Source: Rhodobacterales bacterium UBA3077 (GTDB taxonomy: Bacteria; Pseudomonadota; Alphaproteobacteria; Rhodobacterales; Rhodobacteraceae). Taken from it: 15,413 nucleotides of DNA. The stretch is from positions 1 to 15,413 of the forward strand of contig DFBP01000126.1 of assembly GCA_002366685.1 (NCBI GenBank). Direction: 5' to 3'. The first letter of the stretch is position 1; each line of letters starts with the position of its first letter. A program made the position numbers and the translations under genes. A model generated the notes under the pieces. The model worked only from the letters and a program-made list of their open reading frames with translations, was not told where the DNA came from and ran no database searches. Below are positions 1 to 7,025 of the stretch, piece after piece.

Positions 1-1
1 C

Positions 2-346
2 GGCCGGATCGATGGGTTGTTGCTGGAGCGCAATACTTTGCGGCGTGAAGACGGCTCCTCGGGTGTTATCGCCACCAGCAATGACAGGGTCGAGGAATAC
101 GAGCTAAGCATTGAAAACGTAAGCAACCGCGCGTGGGATGTGGTGATATATGACCGTGTGCCGTATTCCGAGCAAGAGGAACTTGTGATCGACTGGAGCG
201 CACGGCCAAGGCCCTCCAATACCGATATTGAAGGCCAACGCGGCGTTATGGCTTGGGCCTTCCCACTCGCAAGCGGCGCGCATCAGAACATCCTGCTTTC
301 GTATCAACTCGAATGGCCCGAAGGCAACGAATTGCAAATGCGTTAA
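2..346 (+). CDS. DUF4139-type protein, C-terminal fragment (5' end outside window)
   Basis: The frame is open to the left edge of the window and stops with TAA at 344-346, so only the last 114 codons are present. The residues include a stretch resembling the C-terminal beta-rich part of DUF4139 proteins (the MuiA-like 'mucoidy inhibitor' family): an NVSNRAWDV segment, a VPYSEQEEL turn, and a closing SYQLEWPEGNEL, close to the family's usual aromatic-x-W-P-x-G-x-x-L ending. The biochemical role of this family is not settled. Many members are exported or envelope proteins, but the N terminus that would show a signal peptide is missing here. A short ORF could begin at TTG 17, but the alignment to the family end makes a truncated larger gene far more likely. 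trpB follows 67 bp downstream on the same strand, behind a perfect inverted repeat. The family call is from remembered pattern, not from a search. Confidence 0.6.
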   Translation, partial: GRIDGLLLERNTLRREDGSSGVIATSNDRVEEYELSIENVSNRAWDVVIYDRVPYSEQEELVIDWSARPRPSNTDIEGQRGVMAWAFPLASGAHQNILLSYQLEWPEGNELQMR

Positions 347-358
347 GTTTTCCTTGAA

Positions 359-401
359 CGGTTGGTTGGTTTTTGCCAGTCTGCGCAAAACCAACCAACC
401 G
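359..401 (+). repeat. Perfect 15-bp inverted repeat (hairpin) ahead of trpB
   Basis: The left arm CGGTTGGTTGGTTTT (359-373) and the right arm AAAACCAACCAACCG (387-401) are exact reverse complements, separated by a 13-nt loop. The left arm is also a tandem GGTT repeat. The right arm ends 2 nt before the AGGA of the trpB ribosome binding site (404-407). There is no T run after the stem on either strand, so it is not a standard intrinsic terminator. It could be an RNA hairpin controlling trpB translation or mRNA stability, or an operator for a dimeric regulator. Confidence 0.9.
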
Positions 402-413
402 ACAGGAAGACCC

Positions 414-1616
414 ATGAAACCGTATTTGAAAACCACTCCGAACCGTGAAGGATTTTTTGGCAATTATGGTGGGGCCATGCTGCCGCCACCCTTGGTGCCG
501 CATTTTGCCGAGATTTGCGCAGCTTATGACAAGCTCAGCAAATCAGCCGAATACCTGAATGACCTGCGCTATATCCGCAAGCACTTTCAAGGCCGCCCAA
601 CGCCAATTTCTTACTTAAAGAACCTTTCGGAACTTTCCGGCGGCGCGCAGATTTATGCCAAACGGGAAGATCTGAACCACACAGGCGCACACAAGCTCAA
701 CCACTGTATGGCTGAGGGGCTGCTCGCCAAGCACATGGGTAAAACCAAGCTGATTGCAGAAACCGGTGCCGGCCAGCACGGCGTGGCGCTGGCAACAGCG
801 GCGGCATATTTCGGGATGGAATGCGAGATCCATATGGGTGAGGTCGATATGGCCAAAGAAGCCCCGAATGTAACCCGCATGAAACTGCTTGGTGCCACCG
901 TGGTACCGGTAGGCGAAGGCGCAAAAACCCTGAAAGAAGCGGTAGACAGCGCTTTTGGCAGCTATATCGCACAAGCTGGTCACGCATTATTTGCTATTGG
1001 CTCTGTGGTGGGGCCGCACCCCTTTCCGATGATGGTTCGGGACTTCCAGAAAGTTGTCGGCATAGAATCGCGGGAGCAATTCATTGAAATGACAGGGGAG
1101 TTGCCTGATATGGTGGCGGCCTGTGTTGGTGGTGGCTCCAATGCGATGGGCATTTTCTCGGGTTTCTTTGATGATGAAGGCGTCTCCCTGCACGGGGTGG
1201 AGCCAATGGGGACATCCAGCAAGCTTGGTGACCACGCCGCGACGCTGACCTACGGGCAGGATGGCGCGATCCACGGTTTTGCCACCAAGGTTTTGCTCGA
1301 TGAAAACGGCGAGCCGGCCCCGGTGAATACGCTGGCTTCCGGTTTGGACTACCCCGGTGTAGGACCGGAGCATGCCTACCTGCAAAGCTCGGGTCGGGTG
1401 TCTTATTCTTCTGCCGACGATAAAGAGTCTCTTGATGCGTTTTATGCGCTTTCGCGGCATGAAGGAATTATTCCGGCTCTGGAATCGGCCCATGCATTGG
1501 CCTTTGCCATGCGGGAAGCCAAAAACCACCCTGGCAAATCCATCCTGATCAATCTTTCGGGTCGTGGCGACAAAGATATTGATTTTGTGACCGAAACCTA
1601 TGGTTATGGCGAATAG
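414..1616 (+). CDS. trpB: Tryptophan synthase beta chain, orphan (no adjacent trpA)
   Basis: PLP-dependent beta-replacement enzyme that condenses indole with L-serine to give tryptophan in the cytoplasm. The 400-residue product is normal length for TrpB (397 in E. coli). Visible landmarks are the PLP-lysine motif GAHKLN (K94), the catalytic glutamate in IAETGAGQHG (E116), the PLP-phosphate loop CVGGGSNAMG (237-246), HEGIIPALESAHA (349-361) and the C-terminal LSGRGDKDID (381-390). The ATG at 414 is chosen because AGGA lies at 404-407 and the TrpB homology begins there; the frame is open further upstream to 228 but that part has no homology. The gene stands alone: no trpA, trpF or trpC is near. 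The variant residues around the lysine (HTGAHKLNHCMAEGLLAKHMG in place of the E. coli-type HGGAHKTNQ...) resemble the second TrpB copies found in some bacteria, so it may act without TrpA or be a paralogue of an operon-borne trpB elsewhere. Confidence 0.93.
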   Translation: MKPYLKTTPNREGFFGNYGGAMLPPPLVPHFAEICAAYDKLSKSAEYLNDLRYIRKHFQGRPTPISYLKNLSELSGGAQIYAKREDLNHTGAHKLNHCMAEGLLAKHMGKTKLIAETGAGQHGVALATAAAYFGMECEIHMGEVDMAKEAPNVTRMKLLGATVVPVGEGAKTLKEAVDSAFGSYIAQAGHALFAIGSVVGPHPFPMMVRDFQKVVGIESREQFIEMTGELPDMVAACVGGGSNAMGIFSGFFDDEGVSLHGVEPMGTSSKLGDHAATLTYGQDGAIHGFATKVLLDENGEPAPVNTLASGLDYPGVGPEHAYLQSSGRVSYSSADDKESLDAFYALSRHEGIIPALESAHALAFAMREAKNHPGKSILINLSGRGDKDIDFVTETYGYGE

Positions 1617-1627
1617 GCAACAAGTTG

Positions 1628-1658
1628 GCGGCGGGTAAACCCCGCCGCTCACCTTTTT
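1628..1658 (+). terminator. Intrinsic terminator after trpB
   Basis: An 8-bp GC-only stem, GCGGCGGG (1628-1635) pairing with CCCGCCGC (1641-1648), has a 5-nt loop and is followed after TCACC by five T residues (1654-1658). It starts 11 nt after the trpB stop codon. The short gap between stem and T run makes it slightly imperfect, but position and strength fit a trpB terminator. Confidence 0.75.
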
Positions 1659-1898
1659 GCACGACCAGAAGCCATAGGAGCCTACAGCATCTATCTCTGG
1701 GTTCTGCTTTGCACAAATACCATCTCGCTTGCGTTTGACTATCCCGATGCTCTCAAGTGGATCAAAGGTGACCGGGAACCTGCGCGCTAAATGGGTTGAT
1801 GGCTGGAATTCAGCGGGGCGTTGGCTGAAATAGCCTACGCCCTCTGGCATTTTGCCATTTGGGGTCATATATCCAAGCGACAACAATCGGAGACAGGT
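1659..1898 (+). other. Spacer between trpB terminator and hslV with a possible small-gene remnant
   Basis: No complete gene is visible here. In the trpB frame, codons 1674-1787 (stop 1788-1790) read as a protein-like 38-residue stretch with one hydrophobic segment (IYLWVLLCTNTISLAFDY) and a charged tail, but there is no ATG, GTG or TTG start between the trpB stop and this stretch. It may be a decayed small membrane-protein gene. Closer to hslV, CTGGCA (1844-1849) and TATATC (1868-1873) with 18 bp between them could be a weak vegetative promoter for hslV. I found no convincing heat-shock sigma-factor promoter, which might have been expected for hslVU. The short palindrome TGGCA-TTT-TGCCA lies at 1845-1857. 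Confidence 0.4.
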
Positions 1899-2459
1899 AT
1901 GGCTGAATCACAAAACTTCCCGGGCTGGCATGGCACAACAATTGTCGGTGTGCGCAAAGGCGGAAAAGTCGTGATCGCGGGTGACGGGCAAGTGAGCCTT
2001 GGGAACACGGTCATCAAAGGCACAGCACGCAAGGTGAGGAAAATATCCCCCGGCGGGCATGATGTTATTTGCGGATTCGCGGGCTCAACCGCCGATGCCT
2101 TTGCGTTATTGGAACGCCTCGAAGTCAAACTTGAAGCGACACCCGGACAGCTAGCGCGGGCCAGTGTGGAACTGGCAAAAGACTGGCGCACTGACAAATA
2201 CCTGAAAAATCTCGAGGCGATGTTGATCGTTTCTGACGGGAAAGACCTTTTCATTATTACAGGCGCCGGAGACGTGCTTGAGCCGGAAAACGATATCGCA
2301 GCCGTAGGCTCAGGCGGAAACTTTGCTCTGGCCGCTGCCCGTGCGATGATGGACACCGACCGGGAGGCCGAAGCGATAGCGCGGCGCGCTCTGGAGATAG
2401 CTGCGGAAATTTGCGTGTTTACCAACGGCAAAATGATTGTGGAATCTCTGGATGGCTGA
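1899..2459 (+). CDS. hslV: ATP-dependent protease HslVU, peptidase subunit HslV
   Basis: Threonine peptidase of the two-component HslVU (ClpQY) protease, a cytoplasmic double hexamer capped by the HslU ATPase. The product has 186 residues. The catalytic threonine is T13, in HGTTIVGVR; the 12 residues before it would be removed as a propeptide, longer than the single Met of the E. coli protein but of the kind I recall in alphaproteobacteria. Other landmarks are GDGQVSLG (28-35, with D29), the catalytic lysine K45 in GTARKVR, and the GSGGNFALAAARA helix (137-149). The ATG at 1899 has GGAG at 1889-1892; the frame is open up to 1821 with only a TTG, and that upstream part has no HslV homology. 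The stop overlaps the start of the next gene by 8 nt (ATGGCTGA), so translation is probably coupled through to hslU. Confidence 0.96.
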   Translation: MAESQNFPGWHGTTIVGVRKGGKVVIAGDGQVSLGNTVIKGTARKVRKISPGGHDVICGFAGSTADAFALLERLEVKLEATPGQLARASVELAKDWRTDKYLKNLEAMLIVSDGKDLFIITGAGDVLEPENDIAAVGSGGNFALAAARAMMDTDREAEAIARRALEIAAEICVFTNGKMIVESLDG

Positions 2460-3510
2460 TTTCCACCTTGATGATATTCGCGCCGCCGTTGCCGCCAATG
2501 TGATTTCGGAAGAACAAGCGGCACGCCTTATGGTATTTGCCGAGTCGCGCCAAGGTTATCGCGCGCATATGCCCGATGATGACGAGCCATTTGAATTGTT
2601 CAAAGGCTTTGCCGAAATATTTGTAACCGTCGGACTTGGGATGCTTTTTACCGGCATCATTGTTTTGGTAACTTTGTGGGGTGCCAATGCCGGTATTCCT
2701 GCCGTTGGCGCAGCTCTTGCTTTTGGATTTGCGCTTTATTTTACAAAAAGACGGCGGATGAACCTGCCAAGCATCTGGCTTGCTACTGTTTTCGCCACCA
2801 ATATCGCCCTATTTTTCGGGATTATGGTGTTTGACCCGATCAGCCCGTCTGAATATGACGTGCTTTATGTTGGCTTGATCGGCATGGCGGCAATGGCCGG
2901 GTGGTTTTACATCTTCAAACTCCCTTTTTCGATGTTCCTTTTCGGGCTTTTCGGGCTTGTAACAGCGCTGGCGGTTGCGGCCATTATGTCCCCCAATGTG
3001 CTGGACTTCCTGAGCCTGCGCGAAGGGTTGTTTGACCTCAATTCCCAATCATTCTTCCCGATGGCCACCCTCATTTTCGGGATAATAACCTTTTTGCTCG
3101 CTATGTTCTTTGACATGCGGGACCCGCATAGAGTGAGCCGGTTTGCTGCTTCCGGCTTCTGGCTGCATGTGCTGGCCGCCGTCGCGATCGTAAATACAGT
3201 GGCTCTTACACTCTATAACGGTGGCGGTTACGGGCTAACCGCAATAGCCCTGTTTTTGATTTCATTCGTTGCCCTGATCATTGACCGCCGTTCATTCCTG
3301 ACAGCTGGCATCCTCTATATGGCGTTTCTAGTATACGCCGCTTTTGAAGGCGATGGCGAACTTGGTGCCATGATCTCGACTTTGCTTATTTTGGGTGTGT
3401 TTATCACAATTCTCGGTACGTGGTGGGCAGCCATTCGCGCTGTAATCATGAACACGCTACCCAATTTCCCACTTAAAAACCGCCTCCCCCCATATGTGGA
3501 AAAATCATGA
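2452..3510 (+). CDS. Multi-pass inner-membrane protein of unknown function, between hslV and hslU
   Basis: 352 residues. The first ~50 are soluble and helical, with an acidic PDDDEPFELF patch at about 44-53. The rest is hydrophobic, with roughly nine or ten likely membrane spans from about residue 58 to 340, broken by short basic loops such as KRRR and RDPHR. The short helical head (DDIRAAVAANVISEEQAARL) followed by many spans recalls DUF2157-type membrane proteins, but I cannot confirm that family. The ATG at 2452 lies inside the last codons of hslV (8-nt overlap), and the gene ends on the hslU start (ATGA, 4-nt overlap). This tight packing means it is co-expressed with both protease subunits. 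No catalytic motif is visible, so its role (membrane quality control, transport or something unrelated) is unknown. The longer possible start at TTG 2437 is less likely because ATGGCTGA is a typical coupling signal. Confidence 0.85.
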   Translation: MADFHLDDIRAAVAANVISEEQAARLMVFAESRQGYRAHMPDDDEPFELFKGFAEIFVTVGLGMLFTGIIVLVTLWGANAGIPAVGAALAFGFALYFTKRRRMNLPSIWLATVFATNIALFFGIMVFDPISPSEYDVLYVGLIGMAAMAGWFYIFKLPFSMFLFGLFGLVTALAVAAIMSPNVLDFLSLREGLFDLNSQSFFPMATLIFGIITFLLAMFFDMRDPHRVSRFAASGFWLHVLAAVAIVNTVALTLYNGGGYGLTAIALFLISFVALIIDRRSFLTAGILYMAFLVYAAFEGDGELGAMISTLLILGVFITILGTWWAAIRAVIMNTLPNFPLKNRLPPYVEKS

Positions 3511-4814
3511 CAGACCTGACCCCCCGCGAAATTGTTTCCGAACTCGACCGCTATATTATCGGCCAAAATGATGCCAAGCGCGCTGTAGCTGTTGCCTTGC
3601 GCAATCGCTGGCGTCGGCAACGGCTCTCTGACGACCTGCGCGAAGAGGTGTACCCGAAGAACATTCTGATGATAGGGCCAACAGGGGTTGGGAAAACCGA
3701 GATTTCCCGACGGTTGGCCAAGCTCGCCAATGCTCCCTTTCTAAAGGTCGAAGCAACCAAATTTACCGAAGTGGGTTATGTTGGCCGTGATGTGGAGCAG
3801 ATCGTTCGTGATCTGATAGACAGCGCCATTTTGATGACCCGCGAAAAAATGCGGGAAGATGTGGAAGCCCGCGCCTACAGTGCCGCCGAAGAACGGGTCA
3901 TCGAAGCGCTTGCCGGAACCGACGCCCGAGAGCAAACCCGCGATATGTTCCGCAAAAAGCTACGCGACGGATTGCTGGACGATAAAGAAATCGAGCTTGA
4001 AATGGCAGATAACTCGAACCCGATGCAAATGATGGATATTCCCGGCCAGCCCGGTGCCGGCATGGGGATGCTGAACCTTGGGGACATGTTTGGCAAAGCC
4101 CTTGGCGGGCGCACCCAACGTAAAAAGGTTCGCGTGGCCGATAGCTATAAACTCTTGATCGCCGAAGAGGCAGATAAGCTTCTGGACGAAGATGTTGTCA
4201 ACAAAACCGCTGTAGAATCAGTAGAGCAACAAGGCATCGTTTTCCTTGATGAAATCGACAAGGTCTGTGCTCGTTCGGATGCCCGCGGCGGCGATGTATC
4301 GCGCGAAGGTGTTCAGCGTGACCTGTTGCCATTGATTGAGGGCACCACGGTTTCTACCAAATTTGGACCGATCAAAACCGACCATATCCTGTTTATTGCT
4401 TCAGGCGCATTTCACATTGCAAAACCAAGCGACCTGTTGCCAGAGCTTCAGGGCCGCCTGCCAATTCGGGTCGAGCTTCGCGCATTGACCGAGGCAGATT
4501 TTGTGCGGATTCTAACCGAAACCGATAACGCCCTCACCTTGCAATACACAGCCTTGATGGCAACCGAAGAGGTTACGGTTGAGTTTACCTCTGAAGGTAT
4601 AGCGGCCCTTGCGAAAATTGCTGCCGAAGTGAACCAATCGGTCGAAAACATCGGTGCAAGGCGGCTATATACGGTTCTGGAGCGCGTATTCGAGGAGCTG
4701 AGCTTTGAAGCGCCGGACCGCGCCGGAGACCAAATTACCGTTAACGCTGAATTTGTTGAGAAACACCTCGGCGAACTCAGCCGGAGCAGTGATATATCGC
4801 GCTACGTCCTGTAG
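3507..4814 (+). CDS. hslU: HslVU protease ATPase subunit HslU
   Basis: AAA+ unfoldase that binds, unfolds and threads substrates into the HslV peptidase chamber. The product has 435 residues, close to the family's usual ~440. Domains in order: the N-terminal TPREIVSELDRYIIGQ segment, Walker A GPTGVGKT (57-64), the pore loop GYVG (90-93), the intermediate I-domain (about 110-230, including the glycine- and methionine-rich stretch near 174-196), Walker B IVFLDEID (244-251), ASGAFH (298-303), the arginine finger in LPELQGR (R317), sensor 2 GARR (383-386), and the C-terminal SRYVL tail that in this family inserts into HslV to activate it. The start ATG at 3507 overlaps the preceding stop as ATGA. 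Only a weak GGA precedes it, which fits translational coupling to the membrane-protein gene. The next gene begins 86 bp further on with its own ribosome binding site. Confidence 0.97.
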   Translation: MTDLTPREIVSELDRYIIGQNDAKRAVAVALRNRWRRQRLSDDLREEVYPKNILMIGPTGVGKTEISRRLAKLANAPFLKVEATKFTEVGYVGRDVEQIVRDLIDSAILMTREKMREDVEARAYSAAEERVIEALAGTDAREQTRDMFRKKLRDGLLDDKEIELEMADNSNPMQMMDIPGQPGAGMGMLNLGDMFGKALGGRTQRKKVRVADSYKLLIAEEADKLLDEDVVNKTAVESVEQQGIVFLDEIDKVCARSDARGGDVSREGVQRDLLPLIEGTTVSTKFGPIKTDHILFIASGAFHIAKPSDLLPELQGRLPIRVELRALTEADFVRILTETDNALTLQYTALMATEEVTVEFTSEGIAALAKIAAEVNQSVENIGARRLYTVLERVFEELSFEAPDRAGDQITVNAEFVEKHLGELSRSSDISRYVL

Positions 4815-4900
4815 TAGACTTCTGTTCTTGGAATAAAGATTGCTTGAAAAACAATCCACGCGTAAAATCGATTCGATTCTTCAACCTGTAGGGAAAAATA
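4815..4900 (+). promoter_or_regulatory. Spacer ahead of the DUF2125 gene with tandem GANTC sites
   Basis: This 86-bp AT-rich gap has two directly adjacent GATTC sites, 4870-4874 and 4875-4879, about 22-31 nt before the next start codon. GANTC is the target of the alphaproteobacterial methylase CcrM. TTGAAA (4844-4849) and TAAAAT (4863-4868) look like promoter boxes but are only 13 bp apart, too close for a standard promoter. No terminator for hslU is evident. The ribosome binding site AGGGA is near 4890-4894. Confidence 0.35.
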
Positions 4901-6382
4901 ATGAAAAAACACATTTTAATGGCCTCCACCGCCCTTGTTATCGGGTTTTCAAGCCCGGTAGCTGCGCAAGATGATTTTGCCGGATTTTCCGAGGGCATTT
5001 TAGGTATGCTCAGCAGTCAGGGTGCCACTGTTTCATTTGATGAACGCAATGTCGGGGCTGATGGCTCGGTTGAACTTGTTGGCTTCTGGATGTCAGCACC
5101 TGAGGGTGAAATGACCGTGCAGGCAGACTGGATCAAAGGCGTCCCTTCAGCTACCACGCTTGGGCAGGTCACCTTTACCCTCTCCCCATCCGCAACCATA
5201 ACCTTCAATGACCCCGACACTGGCGAGCATATTATAAATATCGCCAATGACGGCTTAGCTATTACAGCGGACGGTATTACCAGCGGCCAAGATGCTGAAT
5301 CTCTTAGCCTTTCCATTATGGCCAACAGCTTTGGTATTTCTTCAGGTAACCCGGATGATCCGATCTTGAAGGCATTGAACATTGTTATCACCAACCTGAA
5401 CCAGACAGGCTCGGTTGTGCCAAACAGCGCATTGTTGAGCGGTGAAGTGGCAATTTCCAAGATCGATATGCTTTACGATCTGAATACGCCTGATGGCCAA
5501 ATGGCCAGTGACGGTGAGGTTGTAGATATCAATCTTGCATTCGAGTTCATTGCGAATGAAAGTGAAAGTAATATCATTGAGTATCTCAGTGGCGCTACAA
5601 CGGCGTTTCTCGAATTTAGTGTAGGCGCTTCAAGCGCAGTGGCTAAACTGAACAGCCCAGATGCCCGTATTTCCTATAGCGGTTCATCCGAAGGTGCCAC
5701 TATAGGCGCACGTGCCGAAAACGGTTGGCTTACAATTGTAGAAGAAGTGGGAGCCTCTGAATACTCATTTAGCGAGTTCAATGTGGATGGCATGCCACTT
5801 CCCCCATTTGACGTTTCGCTTGATGAGCTCGGCATCAAGCTTGTAACGCCCACCGTTGATCACGGTAGCTTTGAAGAAGCAAATGCCGTGATCGCGTTGC
5901 GCGGTCTTCAGATCTCGGAATCGATTTATTCTATGATTGACCCCGGTAAGGCTATATCACGCGACCCAATCAATGCAGTAGTTGATATAAGCGCCAATGT
6001 GCAATCAAAAGTGGACTGGTCGATGCCGATGTCTGCGGCGAGCGGAAACCCAAACGATGTCGGGTTGGTTCAGGATATAACCATCAACGAAGTTCTGTTT
6101 ACTGCTGGCGGTGCACAGATAACGGCAGATGGTGGCGCAACGATTGATAACTCCGGCCCGTTCCCATTCCCTACAGGCAAAGTCACCATCAATGCTGCGG
6201 GCGTGCAAGCGCTTGTGAATGGGCTCGTAGAAATCGGACTGATCCCGCAGGACCAAGCCGGCATGGCTATGGGAATGATGATGGCCTTTGCCCGCCCGGG
6301 CGATGCGGCTGACGAGTTTGTCTCGGATATCGAGTTCTCACCTCAAGGCATCACAGCAAACGGCGTGCCTCTGCCGATGTAA
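4901..6382 (+). CDS. Exported DUF2125-type protein
   Basis: 493 residues beginning with a clear Sec signal peptide: MKK, a hydrophobic core to about residue 18, and a VAA cleavage site before Q23. The mature protein is acidic, rich in Ser, Gly, Asp and Ile/Val, and made of short beta-like stretches, with no cysteine motif or membrane span. The C-terminal part, with GLIPQDQAGMAMGMMMAF and a final DIEFSPQGITANG segment, matches my memory of Rhodobacterales DUF2125 proteins. I would expect it in the periplasm or at the inner face of the outer membrane; its function is not known. The ATG at 4901 has AGGGA seven bases upstream, and the signal peptide confirms the start. The gene is transcribed alone, between hslU and a strong terminator. 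Confidence 0.75.
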   Translation: MKKHILMASTALVIGFSSPVAAQDDFAGFSEGILGMLSSQGATVSFDERNVGADGSVELVGFWMSAPEGEMTVQADWIKGVPSATTLGQVTFTLSPSATITFNDPDTGEHIINIANDGLAITADGITSGQDAESLSLSIMANSFGISSGNPDDPILKALNIVITNLNQTGSVVPNSALLSGEVAISKIDMLYDLNTPDGQMASDGEVVDINLAFEFIANESESNIIEYLSGATTAFLEFSVGASSAVAKLNSPDARISYSGSSEGATIGARAENGWLTIVEEVGASEYSFSEFNVDGMPLPPFDVSLDELGIKLVTPTVDHGSFEEANAVIALRGLQISESIYSMIDPGKAISRDPINAVVDISANVQSKVDWSMPMSAASGNPNDVGLVQDITINEVLFTAGGAQITADGGATIDNSGPFPFPTGKVTINAAGVQALVNGLVEIGLIPQDQAGMAMGMMMAFARPGDAADEFVSDIEFSPQGITANGVPLPM

Positions 6383-6404
6383 TCCGCACAATAAAGCATT
6401 GTAA

Positions 6405-6434
6405 GGCCGCGCCTCAGGTGCGGTCTTTTCTTTT
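6405..6434 (+). terminator. Intrinsic terminator of the DUF2125 gene, overlapping the end of smr
   Basis: A 9-bp stem, GGCCGCGCC (6405-6413) with GGTGCGGTC (6417-6425), contains two G-U pairs and a 3-nt loop, and is followed by TTTTCTTTT (6426-6434). It begins 22 nt after the DUF2125 stop. The same bases encode the last residues of the opposing smr gene, whose stop (6414-6416) lies in the hairpin. The T run is present only in the plus-strand reading, so it ends plus-strand transcripts. Confidence 0.8.
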
Positions 6435-7025
6435 GAGATAGACGTAATAGGCCCCGCTTCCGCCATGTCGAAAATGGGCAGCACTGATTTGCAAAATCAT
6501 TGGATGCATATCGGGCGTGCCAAGCCACTGGGGCAGGGCGTGGCGCAAAACGCCGTTTCGCGTTGGCATAATGCCAACCTCTTCCCGGGTCGTATTTCCT
6601 TTTCCCGTTATGACCAAAACCAAACGCAACCCGCGCGCGTGGCTTGAACGGATAAACCCGCGCAAAGCGCCATGGGCTTGCGCCGCTGTCATTCCGTGCA
6701 AGTCGATCCTCGCTTCGGGCGCTGTTTTACCTTTGCGCAACCTGTCATGGGTGCGCCTGTCAAGGTTTTTAGGCGCACGCGCCAGAGGTTGCATCGGATC
6801 TGAAGCCAGATCAAAGCGCAACGGTGCCTCTTTATTGGAGCCGCTTGGTTTAACGGTTTTCAATACATGTTTGGCAGCGGGATGGGCTTTGATTTTATTG
6901 GGTTTAAGGATCGGAAGGGGTGCGGGGTTCAGGCTCGCCGGATGTAGGGGTTCCGTAGTTTTCTTGACCATATCCCACAGGGCCTGGTCCTCTTCCGAGA
7001 GGGTTTTTCGACCACGGTATTTCAT
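6414..7025 (-). CDS. Smr-domain protein (putative nucleic-acid endonuclease)
   Basis: 203 residues. The N-terminal ~100 are basic, proline-rich and probably flexible. The C-terminal half is a Smr domain, the module found at the end of MutS2 and in stand-alone YdaL/SmrA-type proteins, several of which cut or nick DNA or RNA. The diagnostic motifs are IDLHGMT (107-113), TGKG (140-143) and HGGSGAYYVYLK (187-198). The substrate of this protein is not predictable from sequence. The ATG follows the mltA stop directly (TAAATG, no gap), making smr the last gene of the tim44-mltA-smr operon. Its end lies inside the terminator of the convergent DUF2125 gene. Confidence 0.9.
   Translation of the reverse strand: MKYRGRKTLSEEDQALWDMVKKTTEPLHPASLNPAPLPILKPNKIKAHPAAKHVLKTVKPSGSNKEAPLRFDLASDPMQPLARAPKNLDRRTHDRLRKGKTAPEARIDLHGMTAAQAHGALRGFIRSSHARGLRLVLVITGKGNTTREEVGIMPTRNGVLRHALPQWLGTPDMHPMILQISAAHFRHGGSGAYYVYLKRKDRT

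Noticed and set aside
1728..1748. Heat-shock sigma-factor promoter (CTTG ... CCCGAT) before hslV
   Set aside because: The two elements are about 9 bp apart, far too close for a heat-shock promoter, and they lie inside the protein-like stretch.
987..1886. Minus-strand reading frame of 299 codons across trpB and its downstream spacer
   Set aside because: It is antisense to a clear trpB, has no recognisable domain and a composition typical of a shadow frame.
4844..4868. TTGAAA and TAAAAT as a promoter for the DUF2125 gene
   Set aside because: The spacing is 13 bp, well below the 16-18 bp needed.
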